Assembly: GCA_946629405.1 (NCBI GenBank)
Contig: CAMOXW010000221.1
Span: 1 to 5,593 of the forward strand
Reading direction: 5' to 3'
DNA length: 5,593 bases
DNA from: an uncultured Ruminococcus sp.
Lineage (GTDB): Bacteria; Bacillota_A; Clostridia; Oscillospirales; Ruminococcaceae
Notes under the pieces: model-generated
Database searches by the model: none
The model's input: only the letters and a program-made list of their open reading frames with translations
Told to the model about the DNA's origin: nothing
Made by a program: the position numbers and the translations under genes
In this document: positions 5,186-5,593 of the stretch, one piece after another
Numbering within the stretch: position 1 is the first letter of the stretch
Layout: every line of letters starts with the position of its first letter

Positions 5186-5388
5186 TCCAATACTTCTTCA
5201 AGGGTAAGATTATTAGCAATATCGCCTTTGTCGTATATCCAAATATCAAAGTTATTATTATGTCCTTCGATACCATACTCTATTCCATTATATTCAAAAC
5301 CAACATTTGCTCCGCATGAAAGATAGATCTTGAATTCGCCTAAGGTTTCAAATTTGTGATCATCGGGATCATATACAGAATTACTCAT
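5116..5388 (-). CDS. Small acidic protein of unknown function, paralogue 1
   Basis: A 90-residue soluble protein with no signal peptide or membrane segment. Visible blocks are FETLGEFKIYLSCG near the N-terminus, FEYNGIEYGIEG (31-42), FDIWIYDKGDIANN, then LTLEEVLDYKLDG and IRDLIL near the C-terminus. I recall similar small unnamed Firmicute proteins with a strand-rich start and an EEVLDYKLDG-like helix, but know of no proven role. The ATG at 5388 is preferred over an in-frame TTG at 5418, because AGGAG (5404-5400) precedes it and the TTG lies upstream of that site, close to the stop of the preceding gene. It follows the upstream paralogue by 22 nt and is probably co-transcribed with it. Base composition is visibly more AT-rich than the genes to the left, suggesting an accessory region. 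An immunity-type protein is one guess only. Confidence 0.75.
   Translation of the reverse strand: MSNSVYDPDDHKFETLGEFKIYLSCGANVGFEYNGIEYGIEGHNNNFDIWIYDKGDIANNLTLEEVLDYKLDGVQIRDLILSAEITERIM
5123..5151. repeat. 10-bp inverted repeat inside the 3' end of paralogue 1
   Basis: ATTCTTTCGG (5123-5132) pairs perfectly with CCGAAAGAAT (5142-5151) across a 9-nt loop. It lies within the codons for the last residues of paralogue 1 and is absent from the matching stretch of paralogue 2. No T-run follows on the minus strand, so a terminator role is not supported directly. Confidence 0.55.
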
Positions 5389-5410
5389 TTTATTCTCAAC
5401 TCCTATGGAA

Positions 5411-5593
5411 TCACGCAAGACGCTCTGTTATCTCAGCATCTAATATCAAGTCTCTTATCTTTACACCGTCAAGCTTGTAATCCAAAACTTCTTCAAGAGT
5501 AAGACCGTTAGCAATGTCACATTTATCATATATCCATATATCAAAGCTGTTGTAGTGACCTTCTATACCGTACTCTATACCATTGTATTCAAA
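5411..5593 (-). CDS. Small acidic protein of unknown function, paralogue 2 (5' end outside window)
   Basis: Reading leftward from the window edge gives 60 in-frame codons ending at TGA (5413-5411). The peptide begins FEYNGIEYGIEG and ends with AEITERLA. It aligns without gaps to the last 60 residues of the neighbouring small protein; I count 52 identical. Many of the DNA differences are at third codon positions (for example in the LDYKLDG stretch), which indicates both copies have been kept under selection since duplication. The N-terminal third, start codon and promoter lie beyond the window. Function is unknown, as for its neighbour. Confidence 0.8.
   Translation of the reverse strand, partial: FEYNGIEYGIEGHYNSFDIWIYDKCDIANGLTLEEVLDYKLDGVKIRDLILDAEITERLA

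Noticed and set aside
1..5593. CRISPR array, tRNA or rRNA genes
   Set aside because: No regularly spaced direct repeats, no cloverleaf with a T-arm GTTCRANNC consensus, and no rRNA signature were seen on either strand.

Overview
The window looks like low-to-moderate-GC Firmicute chromosome, most plausibly a Clostridia member related to Ruminococcus. The evidence is strong AGGAGG-type ribosome binding sites, textbook TTGACA/TATAAT promoters with extended -10 elements, and recognisable protein families (a short class I glutamate-cysteine ligase, a YunG-like protein, an MsbA-type ABC half-transporter). The taxonomic guess is inference from style, not from a marker gene.

Layout. Positions 1-505 hold no convincing protein gene, but they are full of inverted repeats. 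A very good minus-strand promoter (417-445) points leftwards into this structured stretch, so I read about 126-410 as a candidate structured RNA (or long leader) on the minus strand. It is followed by a chain of hairpins, one pair of which belongs to a 67-nt repeat (39-105). A divergent plus-strand promoter (506-535) drives a compact three-gene operon: glutamate-cysteine ligase (604-1746), class II glutamine amidotransferase of the YafJ/EgtC/Dug3 type (1759-2517) and a YunG-like protein (2528-2968). The operon is closed by an intrinsic terminator whose loop contains the last stop codon (2958-2982). A second strong promoter (3006-3034) drives a single gene for an ABC exporter half-molecule (3064-4917). 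Immediately after it lies the second copy of the 67-nt repeat (4921-4987), in the opposite orientation on the chromosome. The right end (about 5000-5593) is visibly more AT-rich. It carries two tandem minus-strand paralogues of a small acidic protein of unknown function, one complete (5116-5388) and one cut by the window edge (5411-5593). A weak plus-strand small ORF converges on them.

How it fits together. The first operon pairs an enzyme that makes a gamma-glutamyl bond to cysteine with a hydrolase-type amidotransferase whose relatives cut gamma-glutamyl bonds (EgtC in ergothioneine synthesis, Dug3 in glutathione breakdown). A third, possibly Cys-His-Asp protein follows. No glutathione synthetase is present in the window. 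A gamma-glutamyl protect/deprotect route or a gamma-glutamylcysteine thiol system is a reasonable hypothesis, not a demonstration.

The items most worth follow-up are the minus-strand structured RNA candidate, the 67-nt repeat whose two copies show a compensatory base-pair change, the three-gene thiol operon, and the tandem small paralogues.
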